64,000 bases of DNA from Pteria penguin (GCA_035048485.1 CM068581.1:12654239-12718238), one strand, 5' to 3'. Shown: positions 22,842 through 36,649, counted from the stretch's first letter. The notes: a model not told the origin generated them from the letters alone. Numbers and translations are program-made.

Positions 22842-23568
22842 TTATAGCAGCTTACTCGCATTACATTGTACTTCACAAGTCATAGCGGATTACTCGCATT
22901 ACAATGTACTTCACAAGTCATAGCAGCTTACTCGCATTACATTGTACTTCACAAGTTATAGCAGCTTACTTGCATTACATTGTACTTCACAAGTCATAGC
23001 AGCTTACTCGCATTACATTGTACTCCACAAGTCATAGCAGCTTACTCGCATTACATTGTACTCCACAAGTCATAGCAGCTTACTCGCATTACATTGTACT
23101 CCACAAGTCATAGCAGCTTACTCGCATTACATTGTACTCCACAAGTCATAGCAGCTTATTCGCATTACATTGTACGTCACAAATCATAGCAAGGTACTCG
23201 CATTACATTGTACTTCACAAGTTATGGCAGCTTACTCGCAGTACATTGTACTTCACAAGTCATAGCAGTTTATATAATTACTCGCAGTACATTGTACTTC
23301 ACAAGTCATAACAGCTTAATCTCAGTACATTGTACTTCACAGGTCATAACAGCTTACTTGCGTTACATTGTACCTCACAAGTTATAGCATTACTTGCATT
23401 ACATTGTACTTCACAAGTTATAGCAGCTTACTTGCATTACATTGTAGTTCACAAGTCATAGCAGCTTACTCGCATTACATTGTACTTCACAAGTTATAGC
23501 AGCTTACTTGCATTACATTGTACTTCACAAGTTATAGCAGCTTAGTTGCATTACATTGTACTTCAACA
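22842..23568 (+). repeat. 38-bp minisatellite, about 19 units
   Basis: The unit 'agcagcttactcgcattaca' plus 'ttgtacttcacaagtcat' is repeated with point changes and one interrupted unit near 23270. It lies in the intron between exons 22199-22380 and 26728-26931. Confidence 0.95.
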
Positions 23569-23579
23569 TTTACTGTGAT

Positions 23580-25310
23580 GAATGTTTGTAAATTATTTTA
23601 AAAGCCAAGGAGTGTCTTTTTGAGCTGACCTCTGTCCTGAGATGATTTTCTGGGTTTTACTTTAGGTATCTTGGTAATAAGTTTTCTATATATACATGTA
23701 CATGCACTCGATTTCCAGAATTTCGGCATAAAGCATTACTGAAGACACGTAAGTTGTCGAAATCCGAATATGGTGCAATAAATTATATCAATTAGACAAT
23801 GTTCTGAAAAAAGTGGGCACGTAGATATTATGTATATTAAAGTGCGACAATGAGCTCAGTTGATTAGAAATACGGGGAACTCACTTTTACGCCATGATTT
23901 CTACATGTATGTAAATGTGAGAGTGCCTGCAGTATACTGTCTCAAGGTATATGTAGTTATCTTGAGTTTCAGGTTTCTGACGCAACTTAATGTTAACCGC
24001 CATCACACGGGGAAGGAAATTCTGGTGGGCATCAAACAATGATACCAAACCATCTTATTGTTGTTCTGAGTTGTATTTAACAGTTTATAAGGAATTCCGC
24101 AAGAACCAGGAAGAAAAGACGTGGATTTTCTATAGTTTTTCTATAATGTTTTCGACAGTTTTTTCATTAGCTTATTTAGGAATGCCTTTCACATTTTCTT
24201 TTCAAGAATCAAAAACCAGTATCAAATTTCCTAAAGAGAAGGCGTTGTCACTGCATTTTGCTACGCCGAAAGGGCCGACAGTTTTTACAGCTTATATAGA
24301 AAACATTTCTGAATTTTCTTCAAAAGAACTACACACTAAAATGCCTACATATTTAGTATTTAGCCTTAGTATGAAGTGTTGTGTCAAATTTGTTAAAAGG
24401 AAGGCCATGTGGCAATATTTGACCCGTACTATGGGCCGGCATTTCAACATAGGCCTATATAAGGAATATCTTTGAAATCTTTCTTTGCAAGAACCACCAG
24501 CAAAGATGGTTTCGTATTTAGTGTATTATATTAGCATGGCATGATGTACCACTTTTATTAAGAAAAACAGGCTCTGCGGCACCGATATCAATCTTTTTCT
24601 TTCTTTCTGTTTTCTTGTACATGTACATAGATTCAGTGGTGTAGCTGGGTAAAGAAAAGGAGGGGCATAGCATTTCAGAATATTGAAAAGCAACGTGGCC
24701 CCTTCCAACCTCCTTCTCCTACCCCTTTGAGAGTTGAGTACATATACATCATCTTTAAAAATTCTTCTCTCTTAAAAACCTGAAGGACTTCATATTTGGT
24801 GCACCACATCCATGTGACTTAGTATTAAGTTTGTTGAACAAAAAAAAAAAACCGTGTTGAAACGCTTTTGTCCTACCCTCCGGCTGACAGCGTTAAGTGC
24901 TATATAATGTCAAATGTAATAAAAGATTTTGAAAAAAAGTCAATATTGCTTTTTAAGTGATCATTGTAGCCTAGATGGTATCAGTGTATCCACAGAGCGT
25001 GACTGGAGTCACATAAGATTCGGGACGAAATATGCCAAGGTTCTGAGTTGATATAGATGCCAGGTCCATCTTTTGATTGAAGTGCTATTTATGGACTATC
25101 TGTTGACAAGTAACAGTATGAAAAAAATTATTTAATTGGTCAGTATTTTTCATATCAAGGGTTAAAGTACATGTATTTTCAGTAAGCACATTTTCTGCGG
25201 AATGAGCTAAAAAAGGCAAATTTTGAAAAAGGAAAGCCATAATGTAGTTATTTATTGTGTATGTGTGTGTGTAGGTGTGTGTGTGTGTGTTTTACTTTAA
25301 TGGGGGCTAC
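23580..25310. other. Intronic non-coding DNA
   Basis: The plus-strand frame 23990-24475 (161 codons) is AT-driven and I do not support it as a gene. At about 24632 'cagtggtgtagctgggtaa' is a transposon terminus similar to one at 56202. A TG microsatellite lies at 25256-25290. No exon was found. Confidence 0.45.
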
Positions 25311-25315
25311 TTTTT

Positions 25316-26400
25316 AGCTCACCTGAGCCAAAGGCTCAAGTGAGCTATTGTGATCAATCGCCGTCCGTCGTCCGTCGTCTGTCGTCCATCCGTAGCTTTT
25401 CTACATTTTCGACTTCTTCTCCAGAACTGCTGCACAGAATTTCACCAAACCTCATAGGAAGTAAGAACTCAAGGTCCTCTAATAAGTGTGTGTTTTTTGT
25501 GCCTATCCGTAATTCAAGATGGCTGCCATTGGCTCTGACTGGTTGACACATTTTCGACTTCTTCTCCAGAAGCGCTGCACAGAATTTCACCAAACTTCGT
25601 AGGAAGTAAGTACTCAAGATTTTCTAACAAATTTGTGTTTTTTGTGCCTATCCGTAATCCAAGCTAGCCGCCATTGGCGCTGATTGGTTGACACATTTTC
25701 GACTTCTTTTCCAGAAGCGCTGCACAGAATTCCACCAAACCTCATAGGAAGTAAGTACTCGAGGTCCTCTACCAAGTTTGTGTTTTTCGTGCCGATCCGT
25801 AATCCAAGATGGCCGCCATTGGCTCTGATTGGTTGACGCATTTTGGACTTCTTCTCTAAAACGGCTTCACATAATTTCACCAAACTTCGTAGGAAGTAAG
25901 TACTCAAGGTCCTCTACCAAGTTTGTGTTTTTCGTGCCCATCCGTAATCCAAGATGGCCGCCATTGGCTCTGATTGGTTGACACATTTTGGACATCTTCT
26001 CCAGAAGCGCTGCGCAGAATTTCACCAAACCTCATAGATAGTAAGTGCTTCAAGTCCTCTACCAAGTTTGTGTTTTTCGTGCCCATCCGTAATCAAAGAT
26101 GGCCGCCATTGGCTTTGATTGGTTGATGCATTTTCGATTTCTTCTCCAGAAGCGCTGCACAGAATTTCACCAAACCTCATAGGAAGTAACTACTCGAGGT
26201 CCTCTACCAAGTTTATGTTTTTCGTGCCGATCCGTAATCCAAGATGGCCGCCATTGGCTCTGATTGGTTGACACATTTTGGATTTCTTCAAAACGACTGC
26301 ACAAAATATCACCAAACCTCATAGAAAGTCTGTCATTTTATTGTAAATAAGCAATTTGTGCTCAGGTGAGCGATTTAGGCCCATTTGGGCCTCATGTTAT
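25316..26400 (+). repeat. Hairpin-headed tandem-core element, family A copy 3 (145-bp units)
   Basis: The header 'agctcacctgagccaaaggc' is followed by a CGTCCGTCGTCC tract. About seven units start near 25438, 25583, 25728, 25873, 26018 and 26163 at 145-bp spacing. It ends with 'ctcaggtgagcgatttaggc' and the hairpin GGCCCATTTGGGCC. The core is the same as that at 8703-9940. Confidence 0.9.
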
Positions 26401-26727
26401 TGAAATGTATAAGAAGCTACAAATGATACTCTTTCTCGTAGAAACTCCTCAGTTCATTAACATATAGCCCTATGGAGATCTAATTGCTACTTTGATACCA
26501 TATAAGCATTGTGGTTCTTTGATCTCATGTTTTGATGAAACGTTGTGGTAGTTTTCTTCTTTTCCCATGAAAGGAATTCTCATAGAAATCTTTTTTTTTT
26601 CTTCTGAATTAAAATAATAACTGATTTAGAAAGTAAGATATAGTTTAAAATGCTGACGCTTTTACCTCATTTGTCAAAAATGTTCTCTCTCTTTATAATT
26701 AGTCTTTAAGTTATGTTGATTTCTTAC

Positions 26728-26931
26728 TTTTGCAATCAGGAAAGGGTAGCATTGACGAAGGTGCCCATTGTCCACTGTCACCGAGCACAACTAGATCCAA
26801 GATGGGATAATCAGGAGGTACGGTATAACCCTGGTCACATGACATCTGACAGACCTTCTTGCCGTACACGTAATCACATCTCAGACTACCGTGTTGAGGG
26901 ACTGGCAGAGGATCCTCCACAACAGCTACAA
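26728..26931 (-). CDS. CCP/sushi exon (last CCP seen) of SVEP1-like protein
   Basis: Minus-strand exon, donor TGCAAAA/gtaaga (phase 1). The acceptor is either tacatag (exon start 26931) or gttgtag (26925); both give phase 1. It encodes EDPLPVPQHGSLRCDYVYG, KKVCQMSCDQGY and then QWAPSSMLPFPDC. The VCxxxC pair, glycine-aromatic GY and tryptophan near the last Cys are CCP hallmarks, here of the type with an additional disulphide as in selectins. The loop before the Trp is longer than usual and lacks the expected third-position Cys. Confidence 0.75.
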
Positions 26932-26934
26932 CTA

Positions 26935-27790
26935 TGTAAAATGCAACAGGTATGAATAATAAGCTACATACGACATTAGAGAGGAAAAGTATGTTCGCAC
27001 ATCTTGAACAATCTTTGATAAAATGATTCATGCCATATAAAGTATCTTTGACATCCACTGTATAAGGTGTACAGAACACGACAAAACCCTATTGCAAAAA
27101 CTATTTTTCATATGTTGTAATTTGTTGTAGAAAGGAGGATGTTAGAAGTATTTATCTTCCGTGGTAAGATAATGAAAAAAGTTTGAAAAGAAATTGTGGT
27201 CCTTATGTGATCATACTGAGGGTCTAGTGGTTTTATTAATTCTTTGAAATGTTTCTTTGTTGCAACGCTGAGTGGTTGTAAGTATTGTATTATAAGGCAG
27301 TGACACCCCTTTAAATTCAGACTTTCGTATTCTTAAATTCAACGATGATGTTTGTGTTCCTTAGCCAGAAGTTCATGTGGAGATGACATCGTTTGCCGGG
27401 GAAGATAAAAGCAAGTACATTTTTGGAATACGAATCAAGGCTAAGTTTTCATTTTTGCATCGCAATGTCCATCCGTGCGTCCGTACGTCGTCAGTCAACT
27501 TTTCACATTTTATCCACTTCCTAAGAGCCACTGAAGAGATATGTTGTTAAAGTTTTGTAGGTAGTACTCTGAAGTCTTCTACAAATATTATTATAATTTC
27601 TTTTTGGCTAGAGACAGATACGTTATGAGGTGGATCCAGGGCTAGCGGCATAGTAGAAGGTACTCCCCTTATCCAGACCAAGCAATGGTTAACAAATCAA
27701 ATATATCAGAGTGAGCAAAAAGGGTGTCTAAAAGAAGTATTGTTGTTTTGGGGTCTATTCTGACATAAGCAGTTTTGACGATTTCCTTTT
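26935..27790. other. Intronic DNA
   Basis: A CCGTGCGTCCGTACGTCG tract at about 27470 marks a diverged fragment of a tandem-core family, continuing to about 27700. No exon was recognised. Confidence 0.4.
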
Positions 27791-27791
27791 A

Positions 27792-28200
27792 GCTCGCCGG
27801 AACGAATGTCCGGAGAGCTACTGTCATACCCCGGCATCGTCGTTGTCGTCGTCCGTTGACAAAACTTAGATCATTACTTTGGAACCAATAGAGACAGGGC
27901 TGTAATATTTCACATCCGTATTTCTTGTGACAAGACTTTTTATTGGGTACAATACCAAAATTTTTGACCTCGTGATATTGACCTTGACGTTTGCCCTACT
28001 TTTAAAAGACATTACCCTGAGTCATAGCTTATGAACTGTTAGAGATAGGGCTTAAATATTTCATGTGTGTACTCCTTGTGACAATGCCTATCTTTAAGTA
28101 CCAAATGTTTTTTATTTTACGTTTTGACATTGACCTTAAAGATGGCCATACTTTAAAACTTTTGCTATTTAAATTTGGGAGCCGCCGGCGACTGTTGTCC
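27792..28200 (+). repeat. Hairpin-headed repeat with agctcgccggaa header
   Basis: The header 'agctcgccggaacgaatgtc' then 'cggagagct' pairs with itself. A TCGTCGTTGTCGTCGTCC tract follows, then two diverged core units with 'tgacaagactttttat' and 'gaccttgacgtttgccctac'. Confidence 0.7.
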
Positions 28201-28397
28201 TCAGACAACTCCTGATACGTTTTTTTTGTCAATTTATATTTTCTTCTGTTATAGATACTAGCATTGATATCTAATCATAGTTACACAGTACTACGCATGC
28301 ATGTAACTCAGTAATAATTTGTTAAATAAGTGTATATTAATTATAATAAAAACTGAATCATGTTTTTTTAAATATTTTTTATAAAACTTCAACTTAT

Positions 28398-28598
28398 TTG
28401 CAAGATAACTTTCTTTTAAGGACATCAGAATTAAGACATGCGAATCCAGCACTCTATTTTACTGCAATTCAAGACTGGAATCAACTCCCACTTTCTATCA
28501 AAGAATCAAATAGCAAGGAAATTTTCAAGAGTAATGTAAAACAATTTTTATTACAACAAGGGCTTTCAAAACATAACTGTGATTTTCATTATTATTAA
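28398..28598 (+). mobile_element. LINE reverse-transcriptase C-terminal fragment
   Basis: The frame encodes LRTSELRHANPALYFTAIQD, then WNQLPLSIKES and IFKSNVKQFLL. This is the conserved stretch (F..TI.DWN.LP....S...FK) following the RT domain in non-LTR retrotransposons. It is a short isolated fragment ending in a stop and an AT-rich tail. Confidence 0.6.
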
Positions 28599-28689
28599 TA
28601 ATTTTATACTTTTGGAATTAATTTTATATGTAATTCTGTGATAATATTGTCTTTGTGACAATTTTTGATTTTTTATCAATTTATTCATT

Positions 28690-28691
28690 TT

Positions 28692-28761
<70 letters not shown>

Positions 28762-28798
28762 CATCCATCCATCCATCCATCCATCCATCCATCCATCC

Positions 28799-28847
<49 letters not shown>

Positions 28848-28866
28848 GCTAGCTAGCTAGCTATCT
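28690..28866. repeat. Compound (CTAT)n(CCAT)n(CTAT)n(CTAG)n microsatellite
   Basis: Tetranucleotide runs change by single bases from ctat to ccat to ctat to ctag. The SIYL-repeat reading frames are artefacts. Confidence 0.95.
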
Positions 28867-29135
28867 ATACATTAGATAGGGGGAGATCAATGGAGTTGTT
28901 TCTCCAGAGATGGTAGTATGTATATTAAATAGGTGTCGCATATTAATAGTTTATCTATATAAAAGATAATTTCTCTGAATATTTGTCATATCGAGTTTAA
29001 AGTAATGATGTGTATAGAATTCGAAACAATGTCAACTGGAATTTCTGGAATCTCCCAATCGGTGTTCAGATAGCACTTGAGCTACTGGCGATATATACCT
29101 TCGCATCGAAGCAAACAAAATTGCAACAACAATAC

Positions 29136-29333
29136 CTTCACATAAAGGTTGACCATCTCCAAAGGACCATTCCGCATAATTTCCAGCAACACTTTTTTCA
29201 CACGTGATTTTTGATGGTCCAATGATCTTAGTATTTGTCATACATTCAAATGTACATTCTGCGCCATAGATGAAGCCTTGTGGACATGTGACTGTCATGT
29301 ACGGAGTAGGATGAATCTCAGGGCACCGCAATA
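29136..29333 (-). CDS. CCP/sushi exon of SVEP1-like protein
   Basis: Minus-strand exon, acceptor tctatcttttcag and donor TGTGAAG/gtattg, both phase 1, 198 nt (66 codons). It encodes LRCPEIHPTPYMTVTCPQGF, then GAECTFECMTNTKI, KITCEKSV and EWSFGDGQPLC. Six cysteines in the selectin-like CCP pattern are present (C, C, AEC-FEC, TC, LC). It follows the HYR exon; the intron between them holds the large 60-bp minisatellite. Confidence 0.85.
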
Positions 29334-29453
29334 CTGAAAAGATAGAAATACTATACTACTTATAAAATGGCTAATAAATACAGTGATTCCATACGGTGGT
29401 ATTGTCTCATCGAACATTTTTTAAATCTTCTCTTACGTCACATCAAGGTTATA

Positions 29454-32400
29454 ACCGCTGTACGGCGACGATACACAGAATTCTAGACCACGGACACACC
29501 CGAATCAGTGAGAGGTCTTATATGGCGACGATACACAGAACTCTAGACCACGGACACACCCGAATCAGTGAGGGGTCTTATATACGGCGACGATACACAG
29601 AATTCTAGACCACGGACACACCCGAATCAGTGAGAGGTCTTATACGGCGACGATACACAGAATTCTAGACCACGGACACACCCGAATCAGTGAAGGGTCT
29701 TATATACGGCGACGATACACAGAATTCTAGACCACGGACACACCCGAATCAGTGAGAGGTCTTATACGGCGACGATACACAGAATTCTAGACCACGGACA
29801 CACCCGAATCAATGAGAGGTCTTATACGGCGACGATACACAGAATTCTATACCACAGACACACTCGAATCAGTGAGGGGACTTATACGGCGACGATACAC
29901 AGAACTCTAGACCACGGACACACCCGAATCAGTGAGGGGTCTTATACGGCGACGATAGACAGAATTCTAGACCACGGACACACCCGAATCAGTGAGGGGA
30001 CTTATACGGCGACGATACACAGACCTCTAGACCACGGACACACCCGAATCAGTGAGGGGTCTGATATGGCGACGATACACAGAATTTTAGACCACGGACA
30101 CACCCGAATCAGTGAGGGGTCTGATATGGCGACGATACACAGAATTCTAGACCACGGACACACCCGAATCAGTGAGAGGTCTGATATGGCGACGATACAC
30201 AGAATTCTAGACCACGGACACACCCGAATCAGTGAGAGGTCTTATACGGCGACGATACACAGAATTCTAGACCACGGACACACCCGAATCAGTGAGGGGT
30301 CTTATATGGCGACGATACACAGAATTCTAGACCACGGACACACCCGAATCAGTGAGGGGTCTTATATACGGCGACGATACACAGAACTCTAGACCACGGA
30401 CACACCCGAATCAGTGAGGGGTCTTATACGGCGACGATACACAGAACTCTAGACCACTGACACACCCGAATCAATGAGGGGTCTTATATACGGCGACGAT
30501 ACACAGAATTCTAGACCACGGACACACCCGAATCAGTGAGGGGTCTTATACGGCGACGATACACAGAATTCTAGACCATGAACACACCCGAATCACGGAA
30601 GGGTCTTATACGGCGACGATACACAGAATTCTAGACCACGGACACACCCGAATGAATGAGGGGGCTTATACGGCAACGATACACAGAACTCTAGACCACG
30701 GACACACCCGAATCAGTGAGGGGTCTTATATACGACGACGATACACAAAACTCTAGACCACGGACACACCCGAATCAGTGAGGGGTCTTATACGGCGACG
30801 ATACACAGTATTCTAGACCACGGACACACCCGAATCAGTGAGGGGTCTTATACGACGAAGATACACAGAACTCTAGACCACGGACACACCCGAATCAGTG
30901 AGGGGACATACGGCGACGATACACAGAATTCTAGACCACGGACACACCGAATCAGTGAGGGGTCTTATACGACGAAGATACACAGAACTCTAGACCACGG
31001 ACACACCCGAATCAGTGAGGGGTCTTATACGACGACGATACACAGACCTCTAGACCACGGACATACCCGAATCAGTGAGGGGACTTATACGGCGACGATA
31101 CACAGAACTCTAGACCACGGACACACCCGAATGAGTGAGGGGACTTATACGGCAACGATACACAGAACTCTAGACCACGGACACACCCGAATCAGTGAGG
31201 GGTCTTATATACGACGACGATACACAAAACTCTAGACCACGGACACACCCGAATCAGTGAGGGGTCTTATACGGCGACGATACACAGAATTCTAGACCAC
31301 GGACACACCCGAATCAGTGAGGGGTCTTATACGACGAAGATACACAGAACTCTAGACCACGGACACACCCGAATCAGTGAGGGGACTTATACGGCGACGA
31401 TACACAGAATTCTAGACCACGGACACACCCGAATCAGTGAGGGGTCTTATACGACGAAGATACACAGAACTCTAGACTACGGACACACCCGAATCAGTGA
31501 GGGGTCTTATACGACGACGATACACAGAACTCTAGACCACGGACACACTCGTATCAGTGAGGGGTCTTATACGGCGACGATACACAGAACTCTACACCAC
31601 GGACACACTCGTATCAGTGAGGGGTCTTATACGGCGACGATACACAGAACTCTAGACCACGGACACACCCGAATCAGTGAGGGGACTTATACGGCGACGA
31701 TACACAGAACTCTAGACCACGGACACACCTGAATCAGTGAGGGGTTTTATATACGGCGACGATACACAGAACTCTAGACCACGGACACACCTGAATCAGT
31801 GAGGGGTTTTATATACGGCAACGATACACAGAACTCTAGACCACGGACACACCAAAATCAGTGAGGGGACTTATACGGCGACGATACACAGAATTCGAGA
31901 GCACGGACACACCCGAATCAGTGAGGGGTCTTATATACGGCGACGATACACAGAATTCTAGATCACGGACACACCCGAATCAGTGAGGGGACTTATACGG
32001 CGACGATACACAGAACTCTAGACCACGGACACACCCGAATCAGTGAGGGAACTTATACGGCGACGATACAGAGAACTCTAGACCACGGACACACCCGAAT
32101 CAGTGAGGGAACTTATACGGCGACGATACACAGAATTCTAGACCACGGACACACCCGAATCAGTGAGAGGTCTTATACGGCGACGATACACAGAATTCTA
32201 GACCACGGACACACCCGAATCAGTGAGGGGTTTTATATACGGCAACGATACACAGAATTCTAGACCACGGACACACGCGAATCAGTGAGAGGTCTTATAC
32301 GGCGACGATACACAGAACTCTAGACCACGGCCTCACCCGGATCAGTGAGGGGACTTATACGGCGAAGATACACAGAATTCTAGACCACAGACACACCCGA

Positions 32401-35400
32401 ATCACGGAAGGGTCTTATACGGCGACGATACACAAAACTCTAGACCACGGACACACCCGAATCAGTGAGGGGTCTAATACGGCGACGATACACAGAACTC
32501 TAGACCACGGACACACCCGAATCAGTGAGGGGTCTTATATACGGCGACGATACACAGAATTCTAGATCACGGACACACCCGAATCAGTGAAGGGACTTAT
32601 ACGGCGACGATACACAGAACTCTAGACCACGGACACACCCGAATCAGTGAGGGGTCTTATATACGGCGACGATACACAGAATTCTAGACCACGGACACAC
32701 CCGAATCAGTGAGAGGTCTTATACGGCGACGATACACAGAACTCTAGACCACGGACACACCCGAATCAGTGAGGGGTCTTATATACGACGACGATACACA
32801 AAACTCTGGACCACGGACACACCCGAATCAGTGAGGGGTCTTATACGGCGACGATACACAGAATTCTAGACCACGGACACACCCGAATCAGTGAGGGGTC
32901 TTATACGACGAAGATACACAGAACTCTAGACCACGGACACACCCGAATCAGTGAGGGGACATACGGCGACGATACACAGAATTCTAGACCACGGACACAC
33001 CGAATCAGTGAGGGGTCTTATACGACGAAGATACACAGAACTCTAGACCACGGACACACCCGAATCAGTGAGGGGTCTTATACGACGACGATACACAGAC
33101 CTCTAGACCACGGACATACCCGAATCAGTGAGGGGACTTATACGGCGACGATACACAGAACTCTAGACCACGGACACACCCGAATGAGTGAGGGGACTTA
33201 TACGGCAACGATACACAGAACTCTAGACCACGGACACACCTGAATCAGTGAGGGGTCTTATATACGACGACGATACACAAAACTCTAGACCACGGACACA
33301 CCCGAATCAGTGAGGGGTCTTATACGGCGACGATACACAGAATTCTAGACCACGGACACACCCGAATCAGTGAGGGGTCTTATACGACGAAGATACACAG
33401 AACTCTAGACCACGGACACACCCGAATCAGTGAGGGGACTTATACGGCGACGATACACAGAATTCTAGACCACGGACACACCCGAATCAGTGAGGGGTCT
33501 TATACGACGACGATACACAGAACTCTAGACCACGGACACACTCGTATCAGTGAGGGGTCTTATACGGCGACGATACACAGAATTCTAGACCACGGACACA
33601 CTCGTATCAGTGAGGGGTCTTATACGGCGACGATACACAGAACTCTAGACCACGGACACACCCGAATCAGTGAGGGGACTTATACGGCGACGATACACAG
33701 AACTCTAGACCACGGACACACCTGAATCAGTGAGGGGTTTTATATACGGCGACGATACACAGAACTCTAGACCACGGACACACCTGAATCAGTGAGGGGT
33801 CTTATATACGGCAACGATACACAGAACTCTAGACCACGGACACACCAAAATCAGTGAGGGGACTTATACGGCGACGATACACAGAATTCGAGAGCACGGA
33901 CACACCCGAATCAGTGAGGGGTCTTATATACGGCGACGATACACAGAATTCTAGATCACGGACACACCCGAATCAGTGAGGGGACTTATACGGCGACGAT
34001 ACACAGAACTCTAGACCACGGACACACCCGAATCAGTGAGGGAACTTATACGGCGACGATACAGAGAACTCTAGACCACGGACACACCCGAATCAGTGAG
34101 GGAACTTATACGGCGACGATACACAGAATTCTAGACCACGGACACACCCGAATCAGTGAGAGGTCTTATACGGCGACGATACACAGAATTCTAGACCACG
34201 GACACACCCGAATCAGTGAGGGGTTTTATATACGGCAACGATACACAGAATTCTAGACCACGGACACACCCGAATCAGTGAGGGGACTTATACGGCGACG
34301 ATACACAGAACTCTAGACCACGGACACACCCGAATCAGTGAGGGGACTTATACGGCGACGATACACAGAACTCTAGACCACGGACACACCCGAATCAGTG
34401 AGGGGACTTATACGGCGACGATACACAGAACTCTAGACCACGGACACACCCGAATAAGTGAGGAGTCTTATACGGCGACGATAGACAGAATTCTAGACCA
34501 CGGACACACGCGAATCAGTGAGAGGTCTTATACGGCGACGATACACAGAACTCTAGACCACGGACTCACCCGGATCAGTGAGGGGACTTATACGGCGACG
34601 ATACACAGAATTCTAGACTACGGACACACCCGAATCACGGAAGGGTCTTATACGGCGACGATACACAAAACTCTAGACCACGGACACACCCGAATCAGTG
34701 AGGGGTCTTATACGGCGACGATACACAGAACTCTAGACCACGGACACACCCGAATCACTGAGGGGTCTTATATACGGCGACGATACACAGAATTCTAGAC
34801 CACGGACACACTCGAATCAGTGAGGGGACTTATACGGCGACGATACACAGAACTCTAGACCACGGACACACCCGAATCAGTGAGGGGACTTATACGGCGA
34901 CGATACACAGAACTCTAGACCACGGACACACCCGAATCAGTGAGGGGACTTATACAGCGACGATACACAGAATTCTAGACCACGGACACACCCGAATCAC
35001 GGAAGGGTCTTATACGGCGACGATACACAAAACTCTAGACCACGGACACACCCGAATCAGTGAGGGGACTTATACGCCGACGATACACAGAACTCTAGAC
35101 CACGGACACATCCGAATCAGTGAGGGGTCTTATATACGGCGACGATACACAGAATTCTAGATCACGGACACACCCGAATCAGTGAAGGGACTTATACGGC
35201 GACGATACACAGAACTCTAGACCACGGACACACCCGAATCAGTGAGGGGTCTTATATACGGCTACGATACACAGAATTCTAGACCATGGACACACCCGAA
35301 TCAGTGAGAGGTCTTATACGGCGACGATACACAGAATTCTAGACCACGGACACACCCGAATCAGTGAGGGGTCTTATATACGACGACGATACACAAACCT

Positions 35401-36520
35401 CTGGACCACGGACACACCCGAATCAGTGAGGGGTCTTATACGGCGACGATACACAGAATTCTAGACCACGGACACACCCGAATCAGTGAGGGGTCTTATA
35501 CGACGAAGATACACAGAACTCTAGACCACGGACACACCCGAATCAGTGAGGGGACTGATATGGCGACGATACACAGAATTCTAGAGCACGGACACACCCG
35601 AATCACGGAAGGGTCTTATACGGCGACGATACACAGAACTCTAGACCACGGACTCACCCGGATCAGTGAGGGGACTTATACGGCGACGATACACAGAATT
35701 CGAGACCACGGACACACCCGAATCACGGAAGGGTCTTATACGGCGACGATACACAGAACTCTAGACCATGGACACACCCGAATCAGTGAGGGGACTTATA
35801 CGGCGACGATACACAGAACTGTAGACCACGGACACACCCGAATCAGTGAGGGGTCTTATATACGGCGACGATACACAGAATTCTAGACCACGGACACACC
35901 CGAATCAGTGAGGGGTCTTATACGGCGACGATACACAGAATTCTAGACCACGGACACACCCGAATCAGTGAGGGGTCTTATACGGCGACGATACACAGAA
36001 TTCTAGACCACGGACACACCCGAATCAGTGAGAGGTCTTATACGGCGACGATACACAGAACTCTAGACCACGGACTCACCCGGATCAGTGAGGGGACTTA
36101 TACGGCGACGATACACAGAATTCTAGACCACGGACACACCCGAATCAGTGAGAGGTCTTATACGGCGACGATACACAGAATTCTATACCACGGACACACT
36201 CGAATCAGTGAGGGGTCTTATATACGGCGACGATACACAGAATTCTAGATCACGGACACACCCGAATCAGTGAGGGGTCTTATACGGCGACGATACACAG
36301 AATTCTAGACCACGGACACACCCGAATCAGTGAGGGGTCTTATACGACGACGATACACAGAACTCTAGACCACGGACACACCCGAATCGGTGAGAGGTCT
36401 TATATGGCGACGATAACAGAACTCTAGACCACGGACAAACCTGATTCAGTGAGGGGTCTTATACGGCGACGATACACAGAATTTTATACCTATGCCACGG
36501 ACACACATGAATCATTGAGG
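29454..36520 (+). repeat. 60-bp minisatellite array, about 115 units
   Basis: The unit is 'ttatacggcgacgatacaca' - 'gaattctagaccacggacac' - 'acccgaatcagtgagaggtc'. Variants include 62-bp units (ttatatacgg), cgacgaaga, aaaactc, and a short ggggacata unit. Variant strings repeat: the run containing the ggggacata unit occurs at 30902 and at 32955, and the accaaaatca unit at 31851 and 33844. This shows a block of about 2.0 kb (33-34 units) was duplicated within the array. It lies inside the intron between exons 29136-29333 and 38045-38299. A 20-residue periodic frame (TATIHRILDHGHTRISEGSY) is open in parts because 60 is divisible by three. Confidence 0.97.
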
Positions 36521-36544
36521 GAGTCGTTACGTGTCACGCCTACC

Positions 36545-36645
36545 GCTTGTTACGCATTTACTGTCTCATCTGAAAGACAGGACCGTGGCGAATCACCAGC
36601 GGAACTCAAACCTGGAACCCCTCGGTCACCAGAAAACCCCTAACT
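36545..36645 (-). mobile_element. Possible SINE fragment bordering the minisatellite
   Basis: On the minus strand 'ccaggtttgagttccgc' resembles a pol III B box followed by 'ttcagatgagac', a phrase common in invertebrate SINE bodies. No A box or target duplication was found. Confidence 0.3.
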
Positions 36646-36649
36646 GATT

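Noticed and set aside
23990..24475. 161-codon plus-strand frame
   Set aside because: AT-driven composition, no domain, no credible splice or polyadenylation context. Left as unsupported.
26713..26955. Plus-strand frames antisense to CCP exons (also 29010-29207, 42267-42479, 46469-46672)
   Set aside because: Each is the shadow of a minus-strand exon with clear CCP cysteines and splice sites.
29454..36520. CRISPR-like regular array
   Set aside because: The repeats are contiguous 60-bp units without unique spacers, and the setting is a eukaryotic intron, so this is a minisatellite. The same applies to the 52-, 38- and 73-bp arrays.
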